Source of the DNA: Propionibacteriaceae bacterium
GTDB lineage: Bacteria; Actinomycetota; Actinomycetes; Propionibacteriales; Propionibacteriaceae
Direction of reading: 5' to 3'
Assembly: GCA_031271975.1 (NCBI GenBank)
Contig: JAISUR010000001.1
Span: 1 to 32,481 of the forward strand
DNA: 32,481 nucleotides
Under the pieces are notes generated by a model. That model was not told where the DNA came from. It saw only the letters and a list, made by a program, of their open reading frames with translations, and made no database searches. A program made the translations under genes and the position numbers. Every line of letters begins with the position of its first letter. Within the stretch, counting starts at the first letter, position 1. This document shows, piece after piece, positions 1-8,420 of the stretch.

Positions 1-1
1 C

Positions 2-91
2 ACCCGCCTGCAAGTGCGCATCACCGGGTCAAAAGACGGCTACCCGACAGTGACACGCACATCCAACAAAACCATGAAAATCTACCGATAA
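2..91 (+). CDS. C-terminal end of a surface protein with an Ig-like repeat (partial)
   Basis: Only the last 29 codons are present; the gene enters from outside the window and stops with TAA at 89-91. The translated tail carries the pattern V-R-I-T-G-S-K-D-G-Y followed by T-R-T-S-N-K-T. This matches the ends of the three C-terminal repeats of the DUF218 protein at 5293-6996 (for example V-K-V-T-G-V-K-D-G-Y). Such repeats of about 80 residues are common in secreted actinobacterial proteins and probably form beta-sandwich spacers. The catalytic or binding part of this protein is not visible, so its function cannot be stated. Confidence 0.6.
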   Translation, partial: TRLQVRITGSKDGYPTVTRTSNKTMKIYR

Positions 92-130
92 CACCCGCCA
101 TGCCGGGGCACCCCTTGCGTGCCAACCACC

Positions 131-216
131 GTCATGCCGGACTCGTTCGGGGCCCCCGCAAAGTATCGAAGAACTTTGTGGGGTGATCTTGTTCCGGCAT
201 CTCGGACGCAGTCCGG
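131..216 (+). repeat. Dispersed composite palindromic element, copy 1
   Basis: Three modules follow one another: a CCGGACTCGTTCGG half-palindrome, a hairpin whose arms contain CAAAGT and ACTTTG flanked by CCCC and GGGG, and a TTCCGGCATCTCGGACGCAG module ending in GTCCGG. The same order recurs at 7081-7168 (opposite orientation) and 24470-24560. The element fills most of the gap between the partial gene on the left and the convergent MFS gene, so it may also act as a bidirectional terminator, but that is inference. Confidence 0.8.
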
Positions 217-251
217 CCACAAAGAACTGCGAGCGCGTAGCGCTCTCAATT

Positions 252-1544
252 TCAGCGTAAGTCTTCCGCAGGCCCGTCCAAGGGATGTTCGTCTTTGTCG
301 GCGCGGCCGGGCCAGTTCCAGTCGTTGCGGCGTAGCAGCCACAGGCCTACCACGGCCACGGTGATGAAGGAGGCTATCGCGCCTATCGCTACCGTCCAGC
401 GGGGGCCGAAAGCGTCGCCGATCCAGCCGACGATCGGGGAGCCGAGCGGGGTGCCGCCGAGGAAAATCGCCATGTAGAGCGCCATCACGCGGCCGCGCAT
501 TTCGGGCTCGACAGCCAACTGCACCGAGGCGTTGGCGCACGTCATCACGGTCAGGGCGAAGTAGCCGGTGGGGGCCAGCACGACCGCGTAGAACCAGTAG
601 TTGGGCGAGAACGTCAACACCAGCATCGCCAGGCCGAACAGGGCCATGGAGGCGACGATCATGCGCAACCTCGGACGGGTGCGGCGGGCAGCGACCAGGC
701 CCGCTGACAGGGAGCCCACCGCCATGATCGACGACAGGATGCCGAAGTCCTCCGAGCCGACGCCGAATGCGACGGTGGCCATGAGGATGTTGGAAATCTG
801 GAAGTTCAAGCCGAACGTGCCCAGCATGAACACGATGAACAGCAGCACGATGATGTCCGAGCGTTTTCGGACATAGCGTACCCCCGCGCGGATAGCCCCT
901 GGCTTGGTGGAACGCGGCGCGGGCGTCAACTCGCCCACGCGCATCAGCATCATCGACCCGATCACGGGCAGGAAGCTCAACGCGTTGATCAGCAGCGCCG
1001 GCGCCACACCCCACCAGGCGATCATGAAACCGGCCGCCGCCGGACCGAGCAGGCGGGCCGCGTTGAACGACGTGGTGTTCAAGCCGACGGCGTTCGGGAT
1101 CAGGCGGCTCGGCACCATCTCGGGAGCGAACGCCTGCCGGGCCGGGGCGTCGAAAGCGCCCGCGATGCCGGACAGGAACGCCAGCACATACACCTGCCAC
1201 ATCGTGATCAGCCCAAACCACACCAGCAGCGCCTGGATCAGGCCGGTGACGAGCATGCCGGATTGCGTGACCATCAGCAGCTTGCGCTTGTCGAAACGGT
1301 CCGCGGCCACGCCCGCCCACGGCACGCAGATCAGTGCGGGCAGGAACTGCAGCGCGGTCACCCAACCCAGTTCCAGCGACGAATTGTCAGTGAGGATCGT
1401 GACGACGAGCCAATCCTGGGCGATGCGGCCCATCCACGTGCCTACGTTGGAGACGAATCCGCCGAAGAAAAAGAGGCGATAGTTGTAGACGGCCAGCGAA
1501 GAGAATATGCGGACGTGCCCAGCCTGTTCTCCACCCGTGTTCAA
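252..1544 (-). CDS. MFS transporter, MFS_3 (EntS-like exporter) family
   Basis: A 430-residue, very hydrophobic protein with about 12 membrane segments, the usual size for a major facilitator. Family marks are visible: an N-terminal stretch with N-Y-R-L-F-F-F-G-G and G-T-W-M-G-R-I-A-Q-D-W, then G-V-A-A-D-R-F-D-K-R-K between helices 2 and 3, then A-F-D-A-P-A-R-Q-A-F and the asparagine-rich G-L-N-T-T-S-F-N-A-A-R. These are typical of the MFS_3 group that includes enterobactin exporter EntS and many actinobacterial drug or metabolite exporters. The substrate cannot be told from sequence. The start is TTG at 1544, preceded by a purine-rich GGGGACGAG. It lies 43 bases after the murJ stop, so it is probably co-transcribed with murJ. 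Confidence 0.88.
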   Translation of the reverse strand: MNTGGEQAGHVRIFSSLAVYNYRLFFFGGFVSNVGTWMGRIAQDWLVVTILTDNSSLELGWVTALQFLPALICVPWAGVAADRFDKRKLLMVTQSGMLVTGLIQALLVWFGLITMWQVYVLAFLSGIAGAFDAPARQAFAPEMVPSRLIPNAVGLNTTSFNAARLLGPAAAGFMIAWWGVAPALLINALSFLPVIGSMMLMRVGELTPAPRSTKPGAIRAGVRYVRKRSDIIVLLFIVFMLGTFGLNFQISNILMATVAFGVGSEDFGILSSIMAVGSLSAGLVAARRTRPRLRMIVASMALFGLAMLVLTFSPNYWFYAVVLAPTGYFALTVMTCANASVQLAVEPEMRGRVMALYMAIFLGGTPLGSPIVGWIGDAFGPRWTVAIGAIASFITVAVVGLWLLRRNDWNWPGRADKDEHPLDGPAEDLR

Positions 1545-1587
1545 CTCGTCCCCAAAGCTAGATTGCCGCCGCTCCCAGGCAATGATC

Positions 1588-4500
1588 CTACTCCTTGACG
1601 ACGGACACCTTCACCTCGGCGATGCCGCCGCGGTAGTTCTTACCGTCCTTCGGGAGCGAAGTCAGATAGATGAGCAGATACTTCGTCTTGACCGGTTCGA
1701 TCTCGAAGACGACGCTCTGACCGGCTTTGTCCGCTGCGGCGACTTCTTTCCAATCCGCGACGGTCTTGACCGAGTATTCGTCTGCGGGCACCATCAGCTT
1801 CAAATTTGTGGGTTCGCCGACAAGGGTCAGTTCCACTTTCGCGACCTGCGCCGACTTGGACAACTTCACCACCAGCCCAGCCCCCGGCTTCAGCCCGCCG
1901 AATGCCGCCTTGCCGTACCGCTCGGTCTTCCAGTTCGTGTTTGCCTTGCCGTCGATGGCTTTCTTCACGTTTCCGGGGTTCTCGCCCCCGCTGCCGCCAT
2001 CCGCTTTCGGGTCGAAATCCTTGGCCGAAGAGATCTTGGCCACCGCCAGTGCGACGGTCTCGGTGGGCGTCGGAGTAGCACTCGGAGTCGGTGTCGCCGG
2101 GACGTCCCGGAAGGTGGCCGACGCGTAGAGCGCGACCCCTACGATCGCAACCCCCAGCCCGATGACAAGCGCCGACACCCACGGCTTGGGGCGGGCCACC
2201 GTGGAATTGGCCGCAGGCGCTGTTGCCGGCGGTGGCACTGGCGTGAACACCTCCGCCCGCCGCATGGCCTCCGCCACGAAGGGCGCCGTGTGGCTGCTGG
2301 CCCCAGTGGGTGGGCCCGCCGAGGCCTCACCTTCAGGCAGCACCGGCTCGGGCGGCGTAACCTGCGAAATCGGCACCTCGTCGGTGGAAAGCTCCAAGCG
2401 TGTGCGCAAGTCCTGCGCGGCCGAGACCGGACCAAGGTAGAGCGACAGCGCGGTGGTCACCTCCTGGGCAGTGGTCAGCCGCGAGGCGAAATGCTTGGGC
2501 ACCAGCGAGCCGATACGGTCGATGATGGTCTCCAAGCGCTGGTCGATGCCCAGTGGCCGCGTCGAATCGGCCCCTGGCAAGCCATAACGGGTGGCGCCGG
2601 GCCAGTGCGCGCTGAGCCCCGCGAACAACAGCCTCCCTAACGCCTGCACGTCCTTGGCTTCGTCGTCCCCGCCGCCGGGCACCTCGTTCAGAGCCTCGTC
2701 CGCGAGCATGCCCGTTACTTTCACGTTGCCGTTGGACGTGATGATCACAGTGTCTGGATTCAAATGCCGGTGGTAGAGCCCTTGCGCGTGGCAGCTCGCC
2801 AACGCGTCGGCGATCTCGCGCACCACCCACGCCGTCTCCTCACCCGTCAGCGGGCCTTCGGCGAGCAGCGATCCAAGTGTCTGCCCGGCGACATACTCAC
2901 CGATCAGATAGACGCCGTGGGAACGCGGATCTTCCGGGATCACGTCGAGGATACGCAGGATGCGAGAGTCGGTGGCGGCGGCGATGTCCTTGGCGAGCGC
3001 GCTGACGTGCACGGCGCGGGGGTCGCCGGGAGCGAGCAGGTGGATCAACACCTCGCGTTCGAGCAGTTCGTCGAAGGCAAGGAACACCTGCGTCGTGCCG
3101 CGCACCCCGCGCAGCGCCTCCACCCGGTAGCGGTTCTCCAGCACGTCGCCGGGCGACACCAACCCTTGTACGGCTCCCGTGATCGGCGCGGTGTGCTCCG
3201 CATCAGCTTCCTGCTGCCCGGCCGCGGTCAACGGCACGAAGACTCCGCGGCCATCCGGGTCCGTGTTGTCTACGTCGGGGGCCGGACTTCGTCCGAGATC
3301 CCGGAACGAGTCCGGGATGACAGGTGAAGGGGAGACGCCGGACGCGCCCGCGATGACAGGTGAAGGGGAGACGCCGGACGACGCGCCCGCGATGACAGGT
3401 GAAGGCGAAATGCCGGACGCGCCCGCGACGGCGGCTGAAGGCGAAATGCCGGACGCGCCCGCGATTTCGGTTGGGTCTTCCGGCATGGGCTCGGCGATGA
3501 TCTCCGGGATGGCGGGGTTGTCGTCGGCGGGCACTACCGCCGTGGTGGTGTCCTCGTCGTCGACGGGCGTTTCCGCCGCCACGGCCGCCGAACTGCGTCG
3601 CAAGATGCCCACCAGTTGGGTGGCTTCCGCGATGTGCAGGCGTTTGGCGATGAAGAAGTAGATCACGACTGCCAGCGCCACGCCCACCAAAAGCCCGATG
3701 TTGGCGAGCAGACCCGAGCCGGATGTGCCCGCAAACCAGGTCACGCCGAACGCCACGCCCACGGCAGGAAGGGCCGCGACCAGCAGCCGCGCTAGGTGCC
3801 GTCCGACTTCCGCCCCACGCAGCCCGGGCAGGCGCTTGGCCAACGCCCGGTGCGTGATGAACACGCCCAGGATGTAGGAAAGCGAATACGCCAAGGCGAG
3901 CCGCGCGGCCACCGAGCCGGGGTGGTTCAGCATCCACACCAGGCCGATGGCAAGGGCGGCGTTCACGCCCGAGATGGCGATTTGCAGCAGGAACGGCGTC
4001 TTGGTGTCGTCGATGGCGTAGAACGCGCGCAGATACAGGTACTGCAGCGTGTACGGCACCAGCCCGATCGCGAAACACAGCAGCGCCCAGGAGATGAAGT
4101 GATAGTCGCGCGCGCCGGCCCCGTTGCCGAAGATCAGCCGCGTGATCGGGTCAAACAGAACCGCGTAGGCCAGGCAGGCGGGCACGATGAACGTCGTCGC
4201 CAGCCGCACGGCGCGCATCGCCTCCTGGGCAACGCCGGCCTTGTCGCCACTCACCCCAAAGCGGCTCGCCGAAGGCAGCATCGCGGTGGCCAGCGAGACG
4301 GTGATCAGCGAATGCGGCAGGATCCAGATAAGGTAGGCGTTCTGGTAGACCGTCCAGCCGCCCGCGACGGTCGCCTCGCCGGTGAGCGGGTTGATCGCAC
4401 CGGGCAGCGCCAACGAGGCTTGATTCTGCACCACGATCTGGGCCAGCGAGATGACGGCGACATAGCCGACCATCCATTTGGCCACGTGGAAGGTGCGGCC

Positions 4501-5244
4501 CAGGCCTGCGCCCTTGAAATCAAAGCGGGGCCGGTAGGAAAAGCCGACCTTCTTCAGGTACGGCACGAGCACGCAGGTCTGTAGGAAGATGCCCAGCGTC
4601 GAGCCGGCGCCCAGCAGGACGCACTGTTCGGTAGTGAACGCCGCGCCGTCGGCGGCACTGCTTCCCCAGACGCCCAGGTACACGCTGAGCACGGTGATCG
4701 ACACGACGTTGTTGACGATCGGAGCCCACATCATCGGGCCGAAACGGTCGCGCGCGTTCAGCACCTGCCCGATCATGAAGAACACGCCGTAGAAGAGGAC
4801 CTGCGGCATCGTGATGTAGCTCATCAGCAGCAGCGCCTGCCAATGCTCGGCCATCCAGTCGGTGCGCCACGCCTCGGACGTGTAGACGCTCATCACCCAC
4901 GGCGTCAGCAGCGTCAGCACCACGGTCAGCACGGCCAGGATCAGGAAGAACGCAGTCATGATCCGGTCCACGAACGCCTTGCCACCGTCCTCGTCATGCT
5001 GGATGGCGCGCACGATCTGCGGCACGAGCACATTCGTCAGCGTGCCGCCGATCACGAGGATGTAGAGCGAGTTGGGGACGGTCAGCGCGTTGGTGAAAGC
5101 ATCGACGCGCAGCGTGCCGTTGCCGATGGCGATGGCCAGCAGGATGTTCCGCGCAAACCCAAAGACCCGCGAGACCATGGTGCCGGACGCCATGATCGCA
5201 GTGGCATTGAGCAGGCGGCGTCCACCGGTTGCGGAATCACTCAT
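1588..5244 (-). CDS. murJ: Lipid II flippase MurJ fused to a pseudokinase and an extracellular discoidin-like domain
   Basis: A 1218-residue protein with four parts. Residues 1-550 are a MurJ/MviN flippase with about 14 membrane segments, expected to move lipid II across the membrane. Residues 551-695 are a low-complexity cytoplasmic linker containing a repeat array (594-646). Residues 701-940 are a protein-kinase fold that looks inactive: the HRD motif reads H825-R-H827, so the catalytic Asp is lost, the DFG region reads V-T-G-M-L, and the beta-3 Lys is absent (V-L-I-H-L-L). A single membrane helix (1021-1043) leads to an outside domain (1068-1216) resembling F5/8 type C folds, with A-I-D-G-K-A-N-T-N-W. 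This is the architecture of mycobacterial MviN, whose pseudokinase is bound by the FHA protein FhaA. The repeat-rich linker is unusual. ATG at 5244 has a TACGAT -10-like box 7 bases upstream. Confidence 0.95.
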   Translation of the reverse strand: MSDSATGGRRLLNATAIMASGTMVSRVFGFARNILLAIAIGNGTLRVDAFTNALTVPNSLYILVIGGTLTNVLVPQIVRAIQHDEDGGKAFVDRIMTAFFLILAVLTVVLTLLTPWVMSVYTSEAWRTDWMAEHWQALLLMSYITMPQVLFYGVFFMIGQVLNARDRFGPMMWAPIVNNVVSITVLSVYLGVWGSSAADGAAFTTEQCVLLGAGSTLGIFLQTCVLVPYLKKVGFSYRPRFDFKGAGLGRTFHVAKWMVGYVAVISLAQIVVQNQASLALPGAINPLTGEATVAGGWTVYQNAYLIWILPHSLITVSLATAMLPSASRFGVSGDKAGVAQEAMRAVRLATTFIVPACLAYAVLFDPITRLIFGNGAGARDYHFISWALLCFAIGLVPYTLQYLYLRAFYAIDDTKTPFLLQIAISGVNAALAIGLVWMLNHPGSVAARLALAYSLSYILGVFITHRALAKRLPGLRGAEVGRHLARLLVAALPAVGVAFGVTWFAGTSGSGLLANIGLLVGVALAVVIYFFIAKRLHIAEATQLVGILRRSSAAVAAETPVDDEDTTTAVVPADDNPAIPEIIAEPMPEDPTEIAGASGISPSAAVAGASGISPSPVIAGASSGVSPSPVIAGASGVSPSPVIPDSFRDLGRSPAPDVDNTDPDGRGVFVPLTAAGQQEADAEHTAPITGAVQGLVSPGDVLENRYRVEALRGVRGTTQVFLAFDELLEREVLIHLLAPGDPRAVHVSALAKDIAAATDSRILRILDVIPEDPRSHGVYLIGEYVAGQTLGSLLAEGPLTGEETAWVVREIADALASCHAQGLYHRHLNPDTVIITSNGNVKVTGMLADEALNEVPGGGDDEAKDVQALGRLLFAGLSAHWPGATRYGLPGADSTRPLGIDQRLETIIDRIGSLVPKHFASRLTTAQEVTTALSLYLGPVSAAQDLRTRLELSTDEVPISQVTPPEPVLPEGEASAGPPTGASSHTAPFVAEAMRRAEVFTPVPPPATAPAANSTVARPKPWVSALVIGLGVAIVGVALYASATFRDVPATPTPSATPTPTETVALAVAKISSAKDFDPKADGGSGGENPGNVKKAIDGKANTNWKTERYGKAAFGGLKPGAGLVVKLSKSAQVAKVELTLVGEPTNLKLMVPADEYSVKTVADWKEVAAADKAGQSVVFEIEPVKTKYLLIYLTSLPKDGKNYRGGIAEVKVSVVKE
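3282..3330 (-). repeat. Dispersed palindromic element inserted in frame in murJ
   Basis: On the plus strand this reads CCGGACTTCGTCCGAGATCC then CGGAACGAGTCCGGGATGAC, which is the inverted form of the intergenic elements. It is translated in the murJ frame as V-I-P-D-S-F-R-D-L-G in the flexible linker between flippase and pseudokinase. No frame shift or stop is introduced. It abuts the minisatellite at 3316-3462. Confidence 0.8.
3316..3462. repeat. Minisatellite of four 36/39/36/36-bp units in the murJ linker
   Basis: Units begin at 3316, 3352, 3391 and 3427. Each contains GAAGGNGA, then a variant of GCCGGACGCGCCCGC; the first three begin GATGACAGGTGAAGG. All unit lengths are multiples of three, so the murJ frame is kept and repeats of the type A-G-A-S-G-V-S-P-S-P-V-I are encoded. 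The unit start equals the outer edge of the palindromic element, which suggests the array grew from that edge. Confidence 0.85.
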
Positions 5245-5251
5245 CTAGCCC

Positions 5252-5257
5252 ATCGTA
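5252..5257 (-). promoter_or_regulatory. Candidate -10 box (TACGAT) for murJ, leaderless type
   Basis: TACGAT on the minus strand is followed by seven bases and then the murJ ATG, which would place transcription start at or next to the start codon. No clear -35 element is seen. It may supplement read-through from the upstream DUF218 gene. Confidence 0.35.
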
Positions 5258-5292
5258 GGCCGCGAACGCTCCGATTCCCGGTAGTCCGCGCG

Positions 5293-6996
5293 CTATGACA
5301 CCTTCTTCGACTTCGACGTGGCGGTCGCGCTGTAATAGCCGTCTCGGGCGCCGGTGGCCTTCACCGAGATGTACTTGCCCTTGTCGGCTTTCTGCAAAAC
5401 GTACTCGTCCCCGGCGGCGATCTTCTTGCCGGAGCGATACCACGCGCAAGAGGTCTGCACCTCTCCGGGGCCCCAAATGCCCGGATCGCAGGTGAGTGTC
5501 TCCCCGACCGAAAACTTGCCGACCATGACCGGCTTGACCGTCTGCAACACCCCGATCTTGGCCTTCGCCGAGGTCCGGGATGCCGCCGCGTACCCAGGCC
5601 GGTAACCGGTCACCTTCACCGTGATCGACTTCTTATAGTCGGATTTCGTCGTCTGGTAGGTGGCTTTGGTGGCTCCCTTGATGGCCTTGCCGCTGCGATA
5701 CCACTGGTACGTCCAGCGCTCCACGCCTGGATCCCACTCGCCTTGGTCGATCTCCAACAAGGCATCCTTGGCCGGATCCGAGGTGATCACCGGCGTGGGC
5801 TGCGTGGGCAGCTTCTTAGCCGCTATCTTCTTGGTGGCTTTCGACGTGGTCGAGGCGACCTTATAGCCGTCCTTGACGCCCGTCACTTTCACCGAGATGG
5901 TCTTGCCGACATCGGCGGCAGTCAGCGTATACGTCGGGTCTGTCGCTCCCGCGATGGCCTTGCCCGACCGCAGCCACTGGTACATCAGGAACACTGGCGA
6001 CGGGCTCCAGCCAGACATGCGCGCGCTCAGTTCGTCCTCGAACTTCGGCGCGTACTTCCGGGTGTCTTTGCCAGTGGTCAAGTTGACCACGGTAGCCGTC
6101 TTCTTGGTCAGCGTCTTCAGCGTCTTGCCGGCCGCCTCGTAGTACTTCTGGACTCCCATCAGGATCGAAACGTGGTTGGCGATCGCGGTGGCCGAGTTGT
6201 GGCCGTTGACATCCAGGTACGCCGTGGCCCCGATCAGCTTGAACGGCAGCACTTCGCCGTCGGCGGTTTCGGTGACGACGTGCTGCGCGTAGTAGAGCGC
6301 GCACGCCCGGCGCAGGTGCGAATAGTCAGAGATGAGCGTGTACGTGGTGATGCCCATCGTCTTCAGGATCGGGATCGAATAGCGCGCCTCGCCGACGGTT
6401 GACGCGGACTTCTCCTCGGTCCAGATCCGGTCGGCGGCAATGCCTTTGGAGATCAGGTAGTCCCGGCCAACTTGTGCCTCGGTGTGCCCGTTCTTCGGCT
6501 TGCCGCCGCTGACCAGCACCAGCGAGTTGGGGTTGGCTTTCAGCAGCTTGACGGCCACGTCGGCGCGCCGCTTCAGCTTGGTGGAGATCGTCCCGTCGGC
6601 CTTCAGCGCCGAAGTCAGCAGCACATACGCGTGGCCGCTTTCGGGCGGAGTGGGATCTGTGGTGGAGAACTTGATGGCGCTCCACTCGGCGACGAACCGC
6701 TCCCAGAGCGACCCCACGAACGGGTCGTTGGCTTTCACCGCGCGGATCAGCGCGTCCCGGTCCGAGGTCTTCTTGTGCGCCTGGTAATAGATGATCCGCC
6801 CATAGATGGACGACCAATTGATGCTGCTCGCCGCCGTCGGCGCACCCAGCACGGCCGTCTTGGGCGCGTCCACATAGGGATTGTCGTCACCGAAGATGTC
6901 GACGTCGTCCGCGCTGGCCGGCGCCGCGCCTCCCACCAGCAGGCACACCCCGGCCACGACCGCCACGACCGCACGCAACCAACGCATGCCAGTCAT
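5293..6996 (-). CDS. Secreted DUF218 (YdcF/SanA-like) protein with three C-terminal Ig-like repeats
   Basis: A 567-residue exported protein. A signal peptide is clear (R-W-L-R, a hydrophobic run, then A-P-A-S-A). The middle holds a DUF218 fold with its typical marks: L-V-L-V-S-G-G followed by H-T-E-A-Q-V-G-R-D-Y-L, G-I-A-A-D-R-I-W-T-E-E-K-S-A-S-T and later S-D-Y-S-H-L-R-R-A. The ElyC/SanA/YdcF family is linked to cell-envelope integrity, but the reaction is not established. The last ~240 residues are three repeats of about 80 residues, each with Y-Q-W-(L/Y)-R-S-G-K or A-W-Y-R-S-G-K and ending in V-(K)-V/A-T-G with G-Y. The start could be ATG at 6996 or 6987; the latter has CACAAT seven bases upstream. 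It lies 48 bases before murJ, on the same strand. Confidence 0.8.
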   Translation of the reverse strand: MTGMRWLRAVVAVVAGVCLLVGGAAPASADDVDIFGDDNPYVDAPKTAVLGAPTAASSINWSSIYGRIIYYQAHKKTSDRDALIRAVKANDPFVGSLWERFVAEWSAIKFSTTDPTPPESGHAYVLLTSALKADGTISTKLKRRADVAVKLLKANPNSLVLVSGGKPKNGHTEAQVGRDYLISKGIAADRIWTEEKSASTVGEARYSIPILKTMGITTYTLISDYSHLRRACALYYAQHVVTETADGEVLPFKLIGATAYLDVNGHNSATAIANHVSILMGVQKYYEAAGKTLKTLTKKTATVVNLTTGKDTRKYAPKFEDELSARMSGWSPSPVFLMYQWLRSGKAIAGATDPTYTLTAADVGKTISVKVTGVKDGYKVASTTSKATKKIAAKKLPTQPTPVITSDPAKDALLEIDQGEWDPGVERWTYQWYRSGKAIKGATKATYQTTKSDYKKSITVKVTGYRPGYAAASRTSAKAKIGVLQTVKPVMVGKFSVGETLTCDPGIWGPGEVQTSCAWYRSGKKIAAGDEYVLQKADKGKYISVKATGARDGYYSATATSKSKKVS

Positions 6997-7080
6997 TGTG
7001 GCAGACGGGCGCCCGCGCCGTCCCGTGCCAAATGACGCTTTCACGCCCAGTCTCAACCTGACAAGGAGAGCGGGGCACAC

Positions 7081-7168
7081 GGACTACGTCCGAGATCCCG
7101 GAACACCACCCCACAAAGTTCTTCGATACTTTGCGGGGTCTTATCCCGGAACGAGTCCGGGATGACGG
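7081..7168 (-). repeat. Dispersed composite palindromic element, overlapping the pyrC end
   Basis: An inverted copy of the composite element: GGACTACGTCCGAGATCCCG, then the CAAAGT/ACTTTG hairpin between CCCC and GGGG arms, then TATCCCGGAACGAGTCCGGG. Its right end (7141-7168) is read as the final pyrC codons and supplies the pyrC stop. It fills the gap between pyrC and the upstream end of the DUF218 gene. Confidence 0.88.
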
Positions 7169-8418
7169 TTGAAGGCAACGCGCCCAGCGCAAACGGTCAT
7201 CACGACCGGATCCGGCAAGTCCAGGCCTCGATACGGGTTGTTGCGCGACAGTGACGCCGACGTTTGCGGATCCACGGGCGCACGCCGGGCGGGATCGACC
7301 AGCACGACGTTGGCCGGCTCGCCTATTGCCAACGGGCGGCCCTGGTCGGCTACCCGCCCGATGCGGGCTGGGGTGTAGCTCATGCGTTCGGCCAGCGTGG
7401 GCCAATCCATGCGGCCGGTGTTGACCATCACGTCTATCACCACCGACAGCGCCTGCTCCAGGCCCAACATGCCCGGTGAAGCTTCCGGGAATGGCTTGGC
7501 CTTGTCGCTGGCGGCGTGCGGGGCGTGGTCGGTGGCGACGGCGTCGATGGTGCCGTCGGCGAGCGCTTCGCGGACGGCCTCCAAATGCTCGGTGGTGCGC
7601 AGCGGAGGGTTCACTTTGTACGTGGTGTCGCCGGAAGCGAGCAGCGGCGTGTCGAGCAGCAGGTGGTGGGGTGTGACTTCGGCCGTCACCGGGATGCCGC
7701 GCGCTTTGGCCCAGCGCAGCACGTCAACGGTCTCGGCGGTGGAGACGTGGCACACGTGCAGGCGCCCGGATGTCAACTCGGCTAGTTGCACGTCGCGGGC
7801 GACGATGGCCGATTCGGCTTGCGCGGGCCAGCCGTCCAGGCCGAGTTCGCGCGAGACGTGCGACTCGTGGCAGCAGGCCGTCGGCCCGGCCAAGCGCGGA
7901 TCTTGGGAGTGCTGCGCGATGACGGCGCCGGTCGCCGCGGCGAACTCCAGCGCGCGGCGCATCAGCAGCGAGTCCGCCACGCAGCGGCCGTCGTCGGAGA
8001 ATACCCGCGCGCCGCCAGCGGCCATCGCCTCCAAATCGGCCAGCTCTTCCCCAGCCAGGCCTTTCGTGACCGCGCCGACCACGGCCACCTCGCAGGATGC
8101 CTGCGCTGCGGCCGTCTGCCGGATCCACTCGGCACGCTCGGCCGTGTCGGTGACCGGCGTGGTGTTGGCCATGGCGTGCACGCAGGTGAAGCCGCCGCGC
8201 GCCGCCGCAAGCGTGCCGGTGGCGATCGTTTCGGCGTCTTCGCGACCGGGCTGGCGCAGGTGGGTGTGCAGGTCCACCAAGCCAGGCAGGGCCAGCAGCC
8301 CCGCCGCGTCAACGCGCCGCACATTCGGCGGGGCTTGCAGCGGATCGGCGAAAACACCGTCGCGGACATAGAAGTCGGTGGCGAAACCGTCAACGGTCCG
8401 CGCGCCGGTGATCAGCAT
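7141..8418 (-). CDS. pyrC: Dihydroorotase (type I)
   Basis: A 425-residue amidohydrolase that interconverts carbamoyl-aspartate and dihydroorotate, the third step of pyrimidine synthesis, in the cytoplasm. The metal motif D-L-H-T-H-L-R-Q-P-G lies near residues 49-58, followed by G-G-A-R-V-F-S-D-D-G, the H-V-S-T-A metal-ligand region and A-T-D-H-A-P-H near the end of the barrel, as expected for type I enzymes. ATG at 8418 follows the pyrB stop by two bases, with AGGAG inside the pyrB end, so the two are translationally linked. The last residues (R-H-P-G-L-V-P-G) are not family sequence: they are a translated palindromic element, which also supplies the TAA. Confidence 0.96.
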   Translation of the reverse strand: MLITGARTVDGFATDFYVRDGVFADPLQAPPNVRRVDAAGLLALPGLVDLHTHLRQPGREDAETIATGTLAAARGGFTCVHAMANTTPVTDTAERAEWIRQTAAAQASCEVAVVGAVTKGLAGEELADLEAMAAGGARVFSDDGRCVADSLLMRRALEFAAATGAVIAQHSQDPRLAGPTACCHESHVSRELGLDGWPAQAESAIVARDVQLAELTSGRLHVCHVSTAETVDVLRWAKARGIPVTAEVTPHHLLLDTPLLASGDTTYKVNPPLRTTEHLEAVREALADGTIDAVATDHAPHAASDKAKPFPEASPGMLGLEQALSVVIDVMVNTGRMDWPTLAERMSYTPARIGRVADQGRPLAIGEPANVVLVDPARRAPVDPQTSASLSRNNPYRGLDLPDPVVMTVCAGRVAFNRHPGLVPG

Positions 8419-8420
8419 GT

